DNA of 64,000 nucleotides from Pedobacter sp. W3I1 (lineage in GTDB: Bacteria > Bacteroidota > Bacteroidia > Sphingobacteriales > Sphingobacteriaceae): positions 372,001-436,000 of the forward strand of contig NZ_JAUSXN010000001.1 of NCBI RefSeq assembly GCF_030816015.1. The letters run 5' to 3'. The notes under the pieces are model-generated. The model was not told where the DNA came from. It ran no database searches and saw nothing but the letters and a program-made list of their open reading frames with translations. Made by a program: the position numbers and the translations under genes. Positions 62,710 through 64,000 of the stretch are shown in pieces (within the stretch, counting starts at the first letter, position 1; every line of letters starts with the position of its first letter).

Positions 62710-63441
62710 ATGCCTAAATTACCTTCATGGCTGGCCAACACGATGGAAAAAGTGATCAGCAATAAAATATATCAAGTAGAAGTTGTAGCAACTAAAATGT
62801 TAAGCAGCAACTTAAAGTGCATTACATTTAAAGGAGATTTTTGCGATGCTAAATTTGTACCGGGAAACGAAGTGCTTTTAAGGGTTAATGCCAATGAATA
62901 CAGGCATTATACTTTATCTGGCTTTGATGAAGCGCACGAAACCTGCGAAGTTATATTTTACCTAAACAGACAAGGTCCGGGCCATCGCTTAGCGGTGAAC
63001 ATCCAAAAAGGAGATCATTTGAAGCTTATTGTAGATCGTGCCAAAGTAAAATACAACGAAGAATCTAATCAGCATTTCTTTTTTGGTGATGAAACCAGCC
63101 TGGGTTTGTATGAATCGCTAGGGAAAAAAGTGGTAGACGAGGATGTGGAATATTTTGGCATTTTAGAGCTACAGGAAGAAAACCTCTGCGCTGTTGAACA
63201 ACTAAATTTGTTGATCGATGTGGTACCTTCTGATGTGGATACTCCGGCTAAAAATGCCATCAACTGGATGGAAAACATGCACCCGATGTGCTGGGAAATG
63301 TGGCAAAATGCCACGTTTTATTTAACTGGCAGGGCCAAATCGGTACAGGAATTCAAAAAATACCTTAAACAAAGAGGTGTAAGCTTTAAGCAGATTGTTA
63401 CGATGTCCTACTGGGAAATCGGTAAAATTGGTGGCGGATAA
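62710..63441 (+). CDS. Siderophore-interacting FAD-binding reductase (SIP family)
   Basis: 243 residues from the ATG at 62710; the frame is open from a TTG at 62680 but the protein reads naturally from MPKLPSWLANTMEKV. FAD-binding barrel with YRHYTLSGFD, then the NAD(P)H-binding half with FFFGDETSLGL and FYLTGRAKSVQEFKKYLKQR. SIP reductases release iron by reducing ferric siderophores. The adjacent AraC gene and the direct repeats suggest a regulated pair, possibly by iron or siderophore availability. No transporter gene is present in the window. Confidence 0.88.
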   Translation: MPKLPSWLANTMEKVISNKIYQVEVVATKMLSSNLKCITFKGDFCDAKFVPGNEVLLRVNANEYRHYTLSGFDEAHETCEVIFYLNRQGPGHRLAVNIQKGDHLKLIVDRAKVKYNEESNQHFFFGDETSLGLYESLGKKVVDEDVEYFGILELQEENLCAVEQLNLLIDVVPSDVDTPAKNAINWMENMHPMCWEMWQNATFYLTGRAKSVQEFKKYLKQRGVSFKQIVTMSYWEIGKIGGG

Positions 63442-63442
63442 C

Positions 63443-64000
63443 CTACCTCGGGAAGGTAAAACCGAAGCCAAGAGCCAATGTTTGATTCGCCTGTATTTTG
63501 TTCGTACCTGTATCATCATCAAATAGCAACACGCCTGTTAAACTGGTGTTCATAAAACGGTTGATCTTTGCCGTTAAAGCAATATCTAACCTGTGATCAA
63601 TTTTACTAGCCCTAAAATCCTTGTATGGAATGAACATGGCATACCGGGCTTTTAAGTTTGTATTGGTGAAAATATCTTTGTCAAAAGCACTCACAATCTG
63701 GAAAGCGAGCTCGTTTTTAAACTTTTTTCCTTTTTCAACTGCATAAACCTCGTTTTTGTTGTCGTATACAGCAGTGTCGAGTACAAAGGTCTGCCTGGCT
63801 GTACCTGTACCTATCCTGGTTGAGAAATATTTAACAGGTTTATATTCAAAACCGATAGATTCTGTTAAATACCCTGGTGCCATAAATTTTGAAATCAAAA
63901 CCTGTTGCTCGTCTCCGTTACCATCTCTGTAATATCTAAAACCTTTATCAAACTGAGATTCAAAGCTTACCGATCCGAAAAAATACCAGCTTTTAGACAA
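63443..64000 (-). CDS. DUF3078 outer-membrane protein (5' end beyond window)
   Basis: 185 residues of the C-terminal end; the gene enters from beyond 64000 (the first codon here, TTG, is not a start). Alternating polar and apolar strands with aromatic ends (KSWYFFGSVSFESQFDKGF, ESIGFEYKPVKYFSTRIGTG, ANQTLALGFGFTFPR) fit the DUF3078 barrel. It ends one base after the SIP stop codon (convergent). Function unknown. Confidence 0.85.
   Translation of the reverse strand: MSKSWYFFGSVSFESQFDKGFRYYRDGNGDEQQVLISKFMAPGYLTESIGFEYKPVKYFSTRIGTGTARQTFVLDTAVYDNKNEVYAVEKGKKFKNELAFQIVSAFDKDIFTNTNLKARYAMFIPYKDFRASKIDHRLDIALTAKINRFMNTSLTGVLLFDDDTGTNKIQANQTLALGFGFTFPR

Noticed and set aside
1..64000. CRISPR array, prophage, insertion sequence or rRNA/tRNA genes
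   Set aside because: No regularly spaced repeats, no integrase, transposase or tail genes, and no rRNA or tRNA sequence recognised anywhere in the window.

Overview
The window looks like a chromosomal segment of a Bacteroidota bacterium of the Sphingobacteriaceae, most like Pedobacter or a close relative; the genus is inferred from gene content, not from a marker gene. Signs: AT-rich DNA, start codons without Shine-Dalgarno sequences, TAnnTTTG -7 promoter boxes (for example before rpsP), 7TM-DISM histidine kinases, DUF5916 and DUF3078 outer-membrane proteins, a SusC-plug-like motif inside a VIT protein, an acidic tail on ribosomal protein S16, and many intergenic palindromic repeats. I see no rRNA, tRNA, CRISPR array, prophage or intact insertion sequence. 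Most of the window is housekeeping or envelope sequence.

Layout. 1-2817: 5' part of mfd (minus). 3.0-8.0 kb: DUF2752 and TM2 membrane proteins, a repeat-filled gap, a Nif3-like protein overlapping a coiled-coil zinc-ribbon protein, and a TPR protein. 8.0-15.8 kb: a KAS III enzyme, a 7TM-DISM kinase with NarL-type regulator, and divergently a run of exported proteins (a gene split by a frameshift, a V8-like serine protease, a beta-barrel candidate, an LpxR-like lipid A deacylase). 15.8-23.4 kb: rsfS-ftsH-lutC leftward; birA, split dsbD and pfkA rightward; YbjQ. 23.6-27.3 kb: a 1021-residue VIT/vWA/DUF2135 protein and a nucleotidase. 27.4-35.8 kb: rpsP, rimM, a small membrane protein with an XRE regulator, a lipoprotein, trmD, a second NarL/7TM-DISM pair, a WG-repeat protein, an LRR-like protein, rplS. 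35.8-48.3 kb: MscS channel, psd, hpt, an AsmA-like/GT51 fusion, Mrp and NifU-C Fe-S carriers, def, an M16 protease, an S9 lipoprotein peptidase. 48.6-64 kb: proBA, beta-CASP hydrolase, small proteins, comM/yifB, ffh, DUF5916, a frameshifted AraC regulator facing a siderophore-interacting flavoreductase, and a truncated DUF3078 barrel.

Working links. Both two-component systems have the same kinase and regulator architecture, and each lies beside genes for exported proteins. The promoter region of each exported-protein group carries the same inverted repeat, ATATACC-N7-GGGTAT (11771-11792 and 33231-33252). I infer that it is a binding site for one or both NarL-type regulators, so the two loci may form one regulon. 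Other candidate operators are three repeats at 21-22 bp spacing before the membrane-protein/XRE pair (28765-28823) and two repeats 21 bp apart between the AraC gene and the flavoreductase gene (62618-62654).

Oddities. Two genes look interrupted by single-base events in homopolymers: the exported-protein gene at 11843-12834 (A7 run, a fitting A AAA AAA slippery site) and the AraC gene at 61627-62614 (one extra G in a GGG run). Each may be real, programmed or a sequencing error. Intergenic gaps hold at least six families of dispersed inverted repeats. No entirely new system is evident; the strongest lead is the paired two-component/exported-protein circuit with its shared palindrome.
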